A stretch of 64,000 nt of DNA from Gemmatimonadales bacterium (GTDB taxonomy: Bacteria; Gemmatimonadota; Gemmatimonadetes; Gemmatimonadales; GWC2-71-9), in assembly GCA_019637315.1 (NCBI GenBank), contig JAHBVU010000007.1:144952-208951 (forward strand). Reading direction: 5' to 3'. Both the position numbers and the translations under genes were made by a program. The notes beneath the pieces are model-generated. The model was not told the origin of the DNA. It made no database searches and worked only from the letters and a program-made list of their open reading frames with translations. Below, one piece after another: positions 38,031 through 47,224 of the stretch (its first letter is position 1; every line of letters begins with the position of its first letter).

Positions 38031-39299
38031 ATGAGCATGATGAGACGAACCGAACGAATCGTGGTAGCGGGTGCCAGCGTGCTGGCCCTCCAGGCGGCCG
38101 ACGCCGTTGCCCAGGATCCGGCCGACCTGCTCTCCAGGGCACGAGCCATCCACGAGCGCGTCCTCACGCTGGATACGCATGTCGATATCAATCCGGCCAA
38201 TTTTACCCGCGAGCGCAGCTACGCGACGCGGCTGCCGACCCAGGTCAACCTTCCCTCGATGGAAGAAGGAGGTCTCGACGCCGTCTTTCTGATTGTGTAC
38301 GTCGGCCAGACCCAGGACTTCACCCCGGCGGGGTTTGCCAAAGCCACAGCCGCGGCCATGGAGAAGTTCGACGCGATCGACCGCCTCGTCACCCAGCTGG
38401 CGCCGGATCGGATTGCCTTGGCCCGCACTGCCGACGAGGTCCGTCGGATCTATGCGTCCGGCAAGAAGGTGGCCCTGATCGGGGTCGAGAACGGCTACCA
38501 GCTGGGCACTGATCTCAAGAACGTCGAGCGCTTCGCCGCGCGCGGTGCGCGCTACGTCTCGCTGGCGCACAACGGGCACAGCCACCTGTCCGATTCCAAC
38601 ACCGGCGAGCGTGACGGCGTCTGGTTGCACAACGGCCTCTCGGATCTCGGTCGCCAGATGGTTGCCGAACTCAACAAGTGGGGCGTCATGATCGACGTCT
38701 CGCATCCGTCCAAACAGTCGATGATGCAGACGGTCGCCCTGAGCCGCGCCCCGATCATCGCGTCGCACTCGGGCGTGCGGGCGCTCTGCGACCACAGCCG
38801 GAACATGGACGACGAACAGCTCCGTGCCCTGGGCCGCAACGGTGGCGTGATTCAGATCGTGGCCTTCAATGGCTACGTCAAGTGCCAGCAGGACTCTCCG
38901 GAACGACAGAAGGCACTTGCTGCGCTCCGAGCCGAGTTCGGCGTGCAGGGCAACCCGAACGCGCTGCCCGAACCCGCACGGACCCGGTTCCGCGAGCGGA
39001 TGGCCGATCTCAACCGCCGGCTGCCTCCGCCCCCGCGGGCCACCGTGGCGGAGTTCGTCGACCACATCGACTACGCCGTCAAGCTGATCGGCCTCGATCA
39101 CGTCGGCATCAGTTCCGATTTCGACGGTGGCGGCGGGGTCGAGGGATGGAACAACGCCAGCGAAACGCTCAATGTCACCGTTGAACTGGTACGGCGCGGC
39201 TACAGCGAAGAGCAGATCGCCAAGCTGTGGAGCGGCAACCTGCTGCGCGTGATGGAGCAGGTCGACGGAATCGGCCGGAAGCTGCGCGGCGTGGCGTGA
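38031..39299 (+). CDS. Secreted membrane dipeptidase (peptidase family M19)
   Basis: A 422-aa exported zinc dipeptidase. Signal peptide about residues 1-27 ('ALQAADAVAQ'). Metal ligands are seen in 'LDTHVDI' (HxD), 'VENGYQLG' (bridging Glu), 'MIDVSHPS' and 'IASHSGVRALCDHSRN' (two His), and 'GISSDFDGGG' (Asp). The family cleaves dipeptides, including those with a D-residue, so it fits peptide use or wall turnover. ATG 38031 starts the signal peptide; the upstream open frame overlaps the TSUP gene. Its stop overlaps the acyltransferase start. Confidence 0.94.
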   Translation: MSMMRRTERIVVAGASVLALQAADAVAQDPADLLSRARAIHERVLTLDTHVDINPANFTRERSYATRLPTQVNLPSMEEGGLDAVFLIVYVGQTQDFTPAGFAKATAAAMEKFDAIDRLVTQLAPDRIALARTADEVRRIYASGKKVALIGVENGYQLGTDLKNVERFAARGARYVSLAHNGHSHLSDSNTGERDGVWLHNGLSDLGRQMVAELNKWGVMIDVSHPSKQSMMQTVALSRAPIIASHSGVRALCDHSRNMDDEQLRALGRNGGVIQIVAFNGYVKCQQDSPERQKALAALRAEFGVQGNPNALPEPARTRFRERMADLNRRLPPPPRATVAEFVDHIDYAVKLIGLDHVGISSDFDGGGGVEGWNNASETLNVTVELVRRGYSEEQIAKLWSGNLLRVMEQVDGIGRKLRGVA

Positions 39300-39928
39300 C
39301 GGTCGAGCGCGGCTACGTCAATCGGCAGCTGCCGGCATCGATTGGACGCCGCGGCGGCGCCCTGACACGCTTGGTGGGAAGACTGATCCTCCGCGCGCTC
39401 GGCTGGAGGGTCGAAGGCAATCTCCCCGACCGCACCAAGCTCGTAGCCGTAGTCGCCCCCCACTCATCCAACTGGGACTTCCTGGTTGGCATCGGGCTCG
39501 TCTTTGCCTGGAACCTTCGGGTGCGCTACATCGGCAAGAAGGAGCTGTTTCGGTTTCCTCTGGGCCCGCTGATGTACTGGCTCGGCGGTATCGCGGTGGA
39601 CCGGAAAGCCCCGGCCGGTCTGATCGATCAGGTCGTCGACGAGTTCGACCGGAGCCCGCAGATCCTCCTGGGAATCACGCCGGAAGGCACCCGGACACCG
39701 GGCGCTCGGTGGAAGGCCGGATTCTACTGGATCGCCCGGCGCTCCGGGGCCGCCATCCTGCCCGTCTACCTCGACTGGGGCCGCAAAGTGATCGGCATCT
39801 GGCCTGCCTTCGACCCGACCGAATCCCCCCAGGAAGACCTGGCCTATCTCGTTGCGAAATATGCACTTATCCCTCGACGAGATGGTACATTCCTCGACCC
39901 CGACCGCGCCCTGCCAGACCTTGGCTGA
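39296..39928 (+). CDS. Lysophospholipid acyltransferase-like (PlsC-type) protein
   Basis: A 210-aa acyltransferase. The catalytic HX4D motif is 'PHSSNWDF', followed by 'RYIGKKELFRFPLGPLMYWL' and the glycerol-phosphate motif region 'ITPEGTRTPGARWKAGFY'. Length and lack of membrane anchor match the short PlsC-like group that may modify lipids other than phosphatidate. GTG 39296 overlaps the dipeptidase stop; the longer frame from 39227 is inside that gene. Confidence 0.9.
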   Translation: MTVERGYVNRQLPASIGRRGGALTRLVGRLILRALGWRVEGNLPDRTKLVAVVAPHSSNWDFLVGIGLVFAWNLRVRYIGKKELFRFPLGPLMYWLGGIAVDRKAPAGLIDQVVDEFDRSPQILLGITPEGTRTPGARWKAGFYWIARRSGAAILPVYLDWGRKVIGIWPAFDPTESPQEDLAYLVAKYALIPRRDGTFLDPDRALPDLG

Positions 39929-39930
39929 GC

Positions 39931-39950
39931 CTGTAAGCGCCCTGTAAGCG
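39931..39950 (+). repeat. Tandem CTGTAAGCG repeat with 11-bp period
   Basis: CTGTAAGCG occurs at 39931-39939 and again at 39942-39950, exactly one helical turn apart, in the short gap before the pseudo-hydrolase gene. A further GTAAGC lies at 40486-40491, just before the BTAD regulator. SARP/BTAD-type regulators are known to bind direct repeats with 11-bp periodicity, so this is a candidate site for the regulator encoded downstream. Confidence 0.5.
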
Positions 39951-39973
39951 GAGTGGACCACATTCAACGGACC

Positions 39974-40486
39974 ATGACCGACAATTCCAGAGAGCAGCCC
40001 ACCCGGACCGGGAGCTTTCGCGCTGCCGTTCGGGCCGGTGCCAACCTGACAGAGTACACCCGCGCGGGCGCCGGCCGACCGGTGCTCCTGTTGCTGCAGC
40101 GAGATGGCCAGGACACGGCATACCCCGCCGACATCCTGACCGCCATTTCCAGCCAATTCCGGGTCATTGCCCCGGAGCGGATTCCGAATGGCACTGAGTT
40201 CGGGCAATGGCTCAGCACCTTCCTCGACGGTCTGGGACTCGACGCGATCAGTATCGTGACCGAGGACGAGTTTGGTGTACCCGTATTCGGGTTTGCGCTG
40301 CTCGAGCCGGCCCGGGTCCGCCGGGTGGTCGTGCTGTCGAAAACAAGTCCGGAAACTGAGGCCGCCGGTGCTGCGGTGGCTAACCCGGGCGTGCCGGAAG
40401 GCTCGCATCCCTTCTTGATTATCCGGTACGGCGGCCCCGTCGACGAGACCGTTCACAGGGTGGTCCAGTTCCTGGCCACGCCATAG
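39974..40486 (+). CDS. Degenerate alpha/beta-hydrolase-like protein
   Basis: A 170-aa protein. Blocks such as 'GRPVLLLLQRDG', 'SSQFRVIAPER', 'FLDGLGLDAISIV' and 'EPARVRRVVVLS' line up with the core of alpha/beta hydrolases, but the nucleophile elbow (normally GxSxG) reads 'TEDEFGV', with no serine, and the protein is short with little cap domain. It is therefore probably a binding or regulatory module. It precedes the large BTAD regulator by 26 bases and is likely co-transcribed. ATG 39974 is chosen; an in-frame GTG at 39953 is possible, and neither has a strong ribosome site. Confidence 0.68.
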   Translation: MTDNSREQPTRTGSFRAAVRAGANLTEYTRAGAGRPVLLLLQRDGQDTAYPADILTAISSQFRVIAPERIPNGTEFGQWLSTFLDGLGLDAISIVTEDEFGVPVFGFALLEPARVRRVVVLSKTSPETEAAGAAVANPGVPEGSHPFLIIRYGGPVDETVHRVVQFLATP

Positions 40487-40512
40487 TAAGCAAGCGAGCG
40501 CTACCACCAGCC

Positions 40513-43392
40513 ATGTCATCCGACGCGGTCTCGCCTCCTCCCGTCGTCGCCGGTGTCCCGGCGGCCCTGACCCGGTTTGTCGGGCGGAGTCGTGAACTGG
40601 ATGACCTCGAAAGCCTCCTGTCGGCACATCGCATGCTGACCCTGACGGGTGCCGGTGGAAGCGGCAAGACGCGACTTGCCCGCGAGGTCGTGTCCTGCAG
40701 CCGTCTGGGGTGGGAACGAATCGTCTGGATCGACTTGGCCCCCCTGACCGAGCCTGCCCTGATAGCTCCGCAACTTGCCAACGGCTTTGGGCTGGTCGAA
40801 ACGGCAGGCCAGTCTCCCATTGACCTGATCCGCCGGGTGGTCGGCAACCAGCGCGTACTCCTCGTCCTGGACAACTGTGAGCACTTGGTCGACGCCGTTG
40901 CGCTGCTGGTCGAAAACCTGCTCAGCACCATTGCCTCACTCAGCATTCTGGCCACCAGCCGCGAGGCACTTGGCGTCCAGGGCGAAACCGCCTGGCTGGT
41001 TCCCCCTCTGGGCGACGTCGAGGCAGCACTGCTGTTCGTGGAGCGGGCCCGGAGCGTCTCGCCCGGGTTTGCGATGACCGAAGCCACCCGTCCCGCCGTC
41101 GAAACCATCTGCCGACGCCTCGACGGGATTCCCTTGGCAATCGAGCTCGCGGCCGCCCGGGTGCGTGTCATCACGCCCGACCAGATTGCCGAACGACTGT
41201 CGGACGCGCTGCACCTGCTCAACGTCGGGAGTCGAACGGCCCTGCCAAGACAGCGCACCTTACGAGGCACCCTGGACTGGAGTTTTGCGCTGCTCAACGA
41301 CTTCGAGCGCTGCCTGCTCGAGCGCCTCGCCGTGTTCCCGAGCACCTTTTCACTGGAGTCGGCCGAGGCGGTGGTCTCAGCCGACCAGGTCGCTGCGGAA
41401 GCGGTGTTGGACGGCATCTCGGCCCTGGTCGACAAATCGCTGATCGCGCTCGACCTGAACGGTACCGAGACTCGGTACCGCCTGCTGGAAACGGTTCGCC
41501 AGTACGGAGAGGAGCGACTGCGGGCGACCGGCGGATGGGAAGCGGCCCGCCACCGCCACGCCACCCACTTCCTGGCCAGCGCGGAAGCCGCGGCACCACA
41601 TGTATTCGGCGGCGCGTCTGACCCGACCTGCATGGCGCGCCTGACGGCCGACACCCCAAATTATCGGGCCCTTGCCGAGTGGGCCGCCGAGCGCGGTGAT
41701 CGCTGCGAATATGCACTTCGACTCGGCTGGGCCCTGCATTGGTTCTGGTTTGCCCGCGGATCGTTCGAGGAGGGGCGAAAGCAGCTGAGCGGCGCGTTGG
41801 CGGGAGCGGATGAGGTTGCAGTCGAATGGCGTGCCCGGGCCTCCCTTGCCCTGGCGCATATCGGCATCTGGCAGGGCTGGCGAAGCGGCATCACGCCGCT
41901 GATGGCTCAGGCCGCCGAGGGCCTGGAGACGACCGGCAGCCGCTTCGACCTGGCCTATGCTCTTGTCGCATGGGGCGCGGGGTTCATCATCGAGGGCATC
42001 CCGACGGAGGCAGGGCCGCGCCTCGACCGAGCCGAGGCCATGCTGGCATCGCAGCCGCCACATGTGATTCATTCCCTGCTGCATTTCTGGCGTGGGCTTG
42101 CTGCGCAACACCTCGGCGACCTGGCCGGCGCTCGCGCAGCCTTCATCGAGGCCGGCAACAACGGCCGGGTCATCGATCACAAGTCGGCGATTGCCTACCC
42201 CATGGCCATGCTCGGCAGCATCGACCTTGCCGAACGCAAGCCGCACGACGCGATGCAACACTACGGCGACAGCCTGTCCATCCACGAGGCCATCGACGAC
42301 CGCTGGGGCATGGTCCGAGGCCTCGAAGGAGTCGGCATCGCGGCGGGCATGCTCGGCAACGGTCCCGATGCCGCCGTGCTCCTTGGTGCAGCGGAACAGC
42401 TGCGGGACCGGTATGCCATTCCCCACGCAACCGGGGAAGTGGCCGACTACCAGGCTGCGGTAGCGCATTTGCATACCTCGCTCGGCGATGCCACCGCGGA
42501 GTTCTGGCAGCAGGGGCACAGTTTGGAACTCAGGGACGCGGTGCGACTCGCCCGCCGTGTCGCGAAGCTATCTGGCGACAGCGAGACGCCCCACCTCGCC
42601 GTTGCCGGCGCCACCGGCTCTGATCCGGAGGCCGCTCCCGATCTGGTGATCCAAACGCTGGGCACGTTTCGCGCAGTCGTTCGCGGCCGCGAGGTCGCGC
42701 CGTCGGCGTGGGGATCGGCCCGGCCGCGCGAACTGCTGGCATTCCTCGCGCTGCACCCGGCCGGCGTCTCGCGAGAACAGGTTGGTGCTGCCATCTGGCC
42801 CGAGGCATCGGCGGCCCAGGTTCGCAACAATTTCCATGTGACGATGCATCGGCTCCGCAAGGCGCTCGGTGAGAGCGACTGGATTGCGGTCGATCAGGAC
42901 CGCTACCGCCTCGACCCGGCGCTCAGCGTGGCTTTCGACGCCAACGAGCTGGAATCCGGGGTCGCCAGCCTTTCATCCGAGCTCGACGACGGCAACGCCG
43001 CCCGCTTGGCCGAGGTGCTGAGCCGCTATCACGGTGAATTCCTCGCCAGAGAACCCGCCGGACCCTGGCGCCACGGGGTGGCTCAGCGGCTTCAGCGTCT
43101 CTATGTCGACGGGCAACTGGCACTGGTCGGCCGGTACCATCTGCGCGGGAAGGTGGAGGCTGCCATCGAGGCGGCGCGGCGGATCATTGCTCAGGATCCG
43201 CTCAATGAGGACGCCTGGCGGTGGCTGATCCGCTGCCGGGCCGATCAGGGCCATGCGGACCAGGCACTAGCGACCTACCGCCAGTTTGCTGACCTGCTGC
43301 AGCACGAGCTCGGCGCCGCACCGGACAACGCCACCAGCGCCCTTGCCGAGCGGATCAGCGCAGCAATCCAGCAGACCACCACCGCGCGCTGA
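40513..43392 (+). CDS. AfsR-like regulator: NB-ARC-type ATPase, TPR region, C-terminal wHTH-BTAD
   Basis: A 959-aa STAND-type regulator. Walker A is GAGGSGKT at 46-53 and Walker B 'VLLVLDNCEHLVD' follows; 'TSREALGVQGE' and 'LDGIPLAIELAAARVR' are the NB-ARC sensor and GxP blocks. A helical-repeat region spans about 350-680. From residue 710 ('LVIQTLGTFRAVVRG') there is an OmpR-like winged helix ('PRELLAFLALHPAG', 'RNNFHVTMHRLRKALG') and then a BTAD (about 805-955, 'RYHGEFL', 'EDAWRWLIR'). Domain order is reversed relative to AfsR, where the SARP part is N-terminal. The upstream pseudo-hydrolase may be its sensor partner. Confidence 0.9.
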   Translation: MSSDAVSPPPVVAGVPAALTRFVGRSRELDDLESLLSAHRMLTLTGAGGSGKTRLAREVVSCSRLGWERIVWIDLAPLTEPALIAPQLANGFGLVETAGQSPIDLIRRVVGNQRVLLVLDNCEHLVDAVALLVENLLSTIASLSILATSREALGVQGETAWLVPPLGDVEAALLFVERARSVSPGFAMTEATRPAVETICRRLDGIPLAIELAAARVRVITPDQIAERLSDALHLLNVGSRTALPRQRTLRGTLDWSFALLNDFERCLLERLAVFPSTFSLESAEAVVSADQVAAEAVLDGISALVDKSLIALDLNGTETRYRLLETVRQYGEERLRATGGWEAARHRHATHFLASAEAAAPHVFGGASDPTCMARLTADTPNYRALAEWAAERGDRCEYALRLGWALHWFWFARGSFEEGRKQLSGALAGADEVAVEWRARASLALAHIGIWQGWRSGITPLMAQAAEGLETTGSRFDLAYALVAWGAGFIIEGIPTEAGPRLDRAEAMLASQPPHVIHSLLHFWRGLAAQHLGDLAGARAAFIEAGNNGRVIDHKSAIAYPMAMLGSIDLAERKPHDAMQHYGDSLSIHEAIDDRWGMVRGLEGVGIAAGMLGNGPDAAVLLGAAEQLRDRYAIPHATGEVADYQAAVAHLHTSLGDATAEFWQQGHSLELRDAVRLARRVAKLSGDSETPHLAVAGATGSDPEAAPDLVIQTLGTFRAVVRGREVAPSAWGSARPRELLAFLALHPAGVSREQVGAAIWPEASAAQVRNNFHVTMHRLRKALGESDWIAVDQDRYRLDPALSVAFDANELESGVASLSSELDDGNAARLAEVLSRYHGEFLAREPAGPWRHGVAQRLQRLYVDGQLALVGRYHLRGKVEAAIEAARRIIAQDPLNEDAWRWLIRCRADQGHADQALATYRQFADLLQHELGAAPDNATSALAERISAAIQQTTTAR

Positions 43393-43545
43393 TTGCGGCG
43401 ACGACGATGGCGAGCTCGAAGCTGTCCTCGCAGCGGAATCGGAATCCTCGAGGAACGGCCTCCGTACACCCGGCAGCGATACCGATGGTCCGAGCCGTCG
43501 ACACGGGCTGCCCCAGTTGGCTTGGCAGACCGCGCCGAGAGCGGC

Positions 43546-44418
43546 CTAGGCAGTAAACTGCCGCGCGCGGACTCCGATAGCACCGACTTCCGCCAGGAAT
43601 GTTTCGCGAGAGTCTGGATCGAGGTCCAGTCGATCGAACACCTCAGCCGGAGATACTTCGGCATGCCCTTCCTGAGCCAACTCGAGCCCGGCCGCGGTGC
43701 AGAGCGCTTCAGCGCCCCAGACGACCGCAGCCAGCGCCGCTGCATCCGCAGGGGCAGCATCAAGACGGTGGTGACTGATCACGGACCATTGTACGACCGA
43801 GGGCAGCGACCATCGCTCGAGCATCCGACCGCCAATGGCGCCGTGATCCATCCCGAGCAGTTCAACCTCAACCTGGTACCTGGGCACCATATCCGCATCA
43901 GCGGCCGCCTGCACCTGTGCGAAGTCGCTGCTGAAAAACTGGTCTTCGATCAGGAGCCCGACATCATGGAGCAGGCCCGCCGTATACGCCTCGCCCCCTT
44001 CGACGGATCCGTAACGACGACTCAGCCCGGCAAGCCGCTCCGCGACCAGCCCAACCGCTGCCGAATGTTCCCAGTAGCGGGTGTGATCGAGCCCCCCGGC
44101 ATTCTGTCCGAACGCACGCACGATCCCCACGGTAAGGCACAAGGCACGCACGTTGGCGATGCCCAGCTGCCCGATCGCCGTCCGTACCGTCGTGATCGGT
44201 TCACCCCGCGAAAACGCGGCCGAGTTGGCCACCCGAAGCACCCGGGCCGTCAGGGCCGGATCGCGCTCGATGATCGACCCGATGTCGCGAAGCCCGGACA
44301 TCTCATTGGCCAGGGCGCGCTGAACCTCGAGCACCAGACTCGGTAAGGTCGGCAGCTGCTTCCCGCTGGTAAAGAGCCCCTCGAGGCGCGTCGGAAATGT
44401 GGTCACGGGCCCTCGCAT
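43546..44418 (-). CDS. HDOD domain signalling protein
   Basis: A 290-aa protein made of one HDOD domain, an HD-related helical bundle. Typical blocks: 'LPTLPSLVLEVQRALANEMS', 'IIERDPALTARVLRVANSA', 'TAIGQLGIANVRALCLTVG' and 'AGLLHDVGLLIEDQFF'. HD residues are partly kept ('LLHDVG'), but HDOD proteins generally lack hydrolase activity and act in signalling or stress control. It is monocistronic, convergent with the BTAD regulator (153-base gap without a clear terminator) and divergent from an S9 peptidase. Confidence 0.92.
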   Translation of the reverse strand: MRGPVTTFPTRLEGLFTSGKQLPTLPSLVLEVQRALANEMSGLRDIGSIIERDPALTARVLRVANSAAFSRGEPITTVRTAIGQLGIANVRALCLTVGIVRAFGQNAGGLDHTRYWEHSAAVGLVAERLAGLSRRYGSVEGGEAYTAGLLHDVGLLIEDQFFSSDFAQVQAAADADMVPRYQVEVELLGMDHGAIGGRMLERWSLPSVVQWSVISHHRLDAAPADAAALAAVVWGAEALCTAAGLELAQEGHAEVSPAEVFDRLDLDPDSRETFLAEVGAIGVRARQFTA

Positions 44419-44611
44419 ACTCTGCTCGTTTCAGGCGTTCTCGGGCGAGGCTACCCCACCCACCACAATCATGCCCCCGGCAACCGCCCGGGACCAGCCC
44501 CTCACCTGCACGATACGGGCCGCCTCGGCCGCTTCGAAGACCTGGGTTTGGGCCCCCGCCCGACTCGGCTGTAAGTTACTGGTTCGACCGCCCACGCCAT
44601 CGGAGAATCTC

Positions 44612-47224
44612 ATGTCTGAACTTCGGCCCCGCCCCTTGCGGGTCCTGTTGCTGCTCGCTGCGATCGCAGGGCCCGCAACCGCCCAGGCACCGACTGCCGG
44701 GAAGCCAACCTCGACGGATGAGGTCATCCAGTCCGAACGCTTCGCGGTGCCCCCCGACTCCGTCAGCGCAGCCGTGCTTGCTCCGCGATACCTCAACATT
44801 TCGCCGGCCAACCCGAGTCCGGATAAGCTGCGCTTCGTTCATGAAGTGGGTGACGGCCCGGTCGGCATGGACATCTTCGCGAAGCCGTACGACGAGCTCG
44901 GGGGCCTCTTCATCGACGTCGCCGCCAACCGGAACCGCAACCTGACCCTCCGGAACTCGGTACGCCTCGACCTCGTCTCGGCAGCTGACGGCAGCATTAC
45001 CCGGATTGAGACCCCGGCCGGGTCTCGGGTTTCCAACCCGACCTGGAGTCCCGACGGCCGCCACCTCGCATTCTACCTGCACACCACCGACGCCACCCAT
45101 CTCTGGGTCGCCGACGCGGCGACGGGTCGAGCCCGCCAGGTCACCCGCACGCCCGTGCTCGCCACGCTGCTGACCGAGGTGAGCTGGACCAGCGATAGCC
45201 GTCGCATCGCGACGGTCCTGATCCCGGCAAACCGCGGCACCCGGCCGACCGCACCCCGAGTCCCGACCGGACCCCAGGTCAAGCTGGCCGAAGAGAAGGA
45301 CAAGAACCTGCTCCGCACCTACCAGAGCCTGATGGCGACCCCGACCGATCAGGCCCTGCTCGCATGGCATACCACCGGCCAGCTTGCCCTGATCGATGTT
45401 GCCAGTCGCGCCGTGACCATGGTCGGCACGCCGGCAATGATCCGAACCGTCGAGGCCGGCTCGGGCGGCCCCTACCTCCGGGTCATCCGAATGGTGGAGC
45501 CATTCTCCTACGTCGTACCGGTGTCGAGTTTCGGTACCGTGGACGAGATCTGGAGCACGGATGGCGCGGTGCTTGCCACCATCGACCGCCAGCCCCTCAA
45601 TCTCGGCGTCGATACCACTCGAACCCCGTCCGCACCCGGCGTGGGTGGCGGCGACGGCAACATCCGGCGCCGGGAAGTCGCCTGGCGGGCAGATGGCAAG
45701 GGCCTGTCCTTCCTGGAACAGGAGCCAGCCGCTGCCGGCGCCGACGGCGCCCGAAACGAGGAGGACGGCTCGCCCGCCCGGCGACGCGATCGCGTCATGC
45801 TCTGGCCCGCGCCGTTCGACAGCACCAGCATCTCGGTGATCTACTCCACCACGGGTCGCATCACCAATCACCGCTTCTCACCCGACCACACGGTGCTGTT
45901 TGCTACGGAGCGAACCGGACAGAATGTGCACGAGTATGCGGTAGCCCTCGCGGAACCCGACAAGAAGGTCACCCTGGCCAGATACAGGACCGATGACGTC
46001 TATGGCAATCCGGGCAACTTGATTCTGGCCGGGAGCGCCGTGCAGGCACCGAATCCCTTTGCCTTTCAGTTCGGCGGCGGCCCGCGAGGAGCGCGAGTCG
46101 TCGAGGTTTCATCCGACGGAGCGAGCGCCTACTACTACGGCTTGGCGTACGACAAGAACCCGCAGGCCGCCGGACCGCGCAGCTACATCGACCGCGTCAA
46201 CATCCGCGACGGTAGGAAGACCCGCGTCTTTGAGAGCGACAACGCCGGCGTGTTCGAACGCGTGATCGCTACGCATGACATCGAAGCGCGACGCCTGGTG
46301 GTGTCCCGCGAATCGTCGACAGCCGTTCCCCAGGCCTTCCTGCGCAACGGCGACGAGCTGACCCAGATCACCCGGAACATCGACTACACCCCGGACCTGA
46401 CCAACGCGCCCCGCGAAAGCTTCATCGTGGAGCGACCGGACGGGTTCAAGTTCAAGGTCAATGTCACACTACCCCCGGGCTATCAGCCCGGTACGCGGCT
46501 TCCGGCCATGTTCTGGTTCTATCCGCGCGAGTTTACCGGCCAGGATGAGTACGATCGGGGTGCCCGGACCTTCAACAAGAACGAGTTCCCGAGCTTCAAC
46601 CCCCGATCCATCCAGTACCTGGTCCGGCTCGGCTATGCCGTCGTCGAACCCGATGCCCCGATCGTCGGATCGGCTGGGCAGCAGAACAACAACTACGAGA
46701 ATGATCTTCGCAACAACCTCGCGGCCGTGATCGACGAAGTCGATCGGCGCGGCCTGGTCGACCGGACCAGGCTGGGCATCGGCGGGCACAGCTATGGAGC
46801 GTTCTCGACCGTCAACGCCATGTCGCACACGCCATTCTTCAAGGCCGGTATCGCGGGCAACGGGAACTACAACCGAACGCTGACCCCGCTGGCCTTCCAG
46901 ACCGAACGGCGCACCCTCTGGGAATCACGGGACACCTATCTCAGCATGTCCCCCATCCTGCACGTCAACAACCTGACGGGCGCCCTCCTGATGTACCACG
47001 GCATGAGCGATCAGAACGTAGGAACCGAGCTGTCCAACTCGCCCAGGCTGTTTCATGCGCTGAACGGACTGGGCAAGGTCACCTCACTCTACCTCTATCC
47101 CTTCGAGGACCACGGCCCGGCCACCCGAGAAACCCTCCTCGATCTTTGGGCCCGCTGGTCCGCCTGGCTCGACAAGTACGTGCGCAGCGCCGCACCAACC
47201 GAAAGCAAGCCGGTTTCAGAATGA
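44612..47224 (+). CDS. Secreted S9 family peptidase (prolyl oligopeptidase fold)
   Basis: An 870-aa exported peptidase. Signal peptide about residues 1-29 ('LLLAAIAGPATAQAP'), a beta-propeller (about 90-590, with 'NPTWSPDGRHLAFYLHT'), and a C-terminal alpha/beta hydrolase with nucleophile S727 in 'GIGGHSYGAFS', acid in 'YHGMSDQNVGTE' and histidine in 'YPFEDHGP'. The 'RESFIVERPDGFKFKVNVTL' linker and overall size suggest the S9D glutamyl-endopeptidase-like group. GGAG lies six bases before ATG 44612. An FKBP gene overlaps the stop. Confidence 0.93.
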   Translation: MSELRPRPLRVLLLLAAIAGPATAQAPTAGKPTSTDEVIQSERFAVPPDSVSAAVLAPRYLNISPANPSPDKLRFVHEVGDGPVGMDIFAKPYDELGGLFIDVAANRNRNLTLRNSVRLDLVSAADGSITRIETPAGSRVSNPTWSPDGRHLAFYLHTTDATHLWVADAATGRARQVTRTPVLATLLTEVSWTSDSRRIATVLIPANRGTRPTAPRVPTGPQVKLAEEKDKNLLRTYQSLMATPTDQALLAWHTTGQLALIDVASRAVTMVGTPAMIRTVEAGSGGPYLRVIRMVEPFSYVVPVSSFGTVDEIWSTDGAVLATIDRQPLNLGVDTTRTPSAPGVGGGDGNIRRREVAWRADGKGLSFLEQEPAAAGADGARNEEDGSPARRRDRVMLWPAPFDSTSISVIYSTTGRITNHRFSPDHTVLFATERTGQNVHEYAVALAEPDKKVTLARYRTDDVYGNPGNLILAGSAVQAPNPFAFQFGGGPRGARVVEVSSDGASAYYYGLAYDKNPQAAGPRSYIDRVNIRDGRKTRVFESDNAGVFERVIATHDIEARRLVVSRESSTAVPQAFLRNGDELTQITRNIDYTPDLTNAPRESFIVERPDGFKFKVNVTLPPGYQPGTRLPAMFWFYPREFTGQDEYDRGARTFNKNEFPSFNPRSIQYLVRLGYAVVEPDAPIVGSAGQQNNNYENDLRNNLAAVIDEVDRRGLVDRTRLGIGGHSYGAFSTVNAMSHTPFFKAGIAGNGNYNRTLTPLAFQTERRTLWESRDTYLSMSPILHVNNLTGALLMYHGMSDQNVGTELSNSPRLFHALNGLGKVTSLYLYPFEDHGPATRETLLDLWARWSAWLDKYVRSAAPTESKPVSE

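Noticed and set aside
43393..43545. Gap between the BTAD regulator and HDOD gene inspected for a terminator or small gene
   Set aside because: Only a short 10-bp palindrome (TCCTCGAGGA) was found; there is no T-run, and the open frames are extensions or shadows of neighbours.
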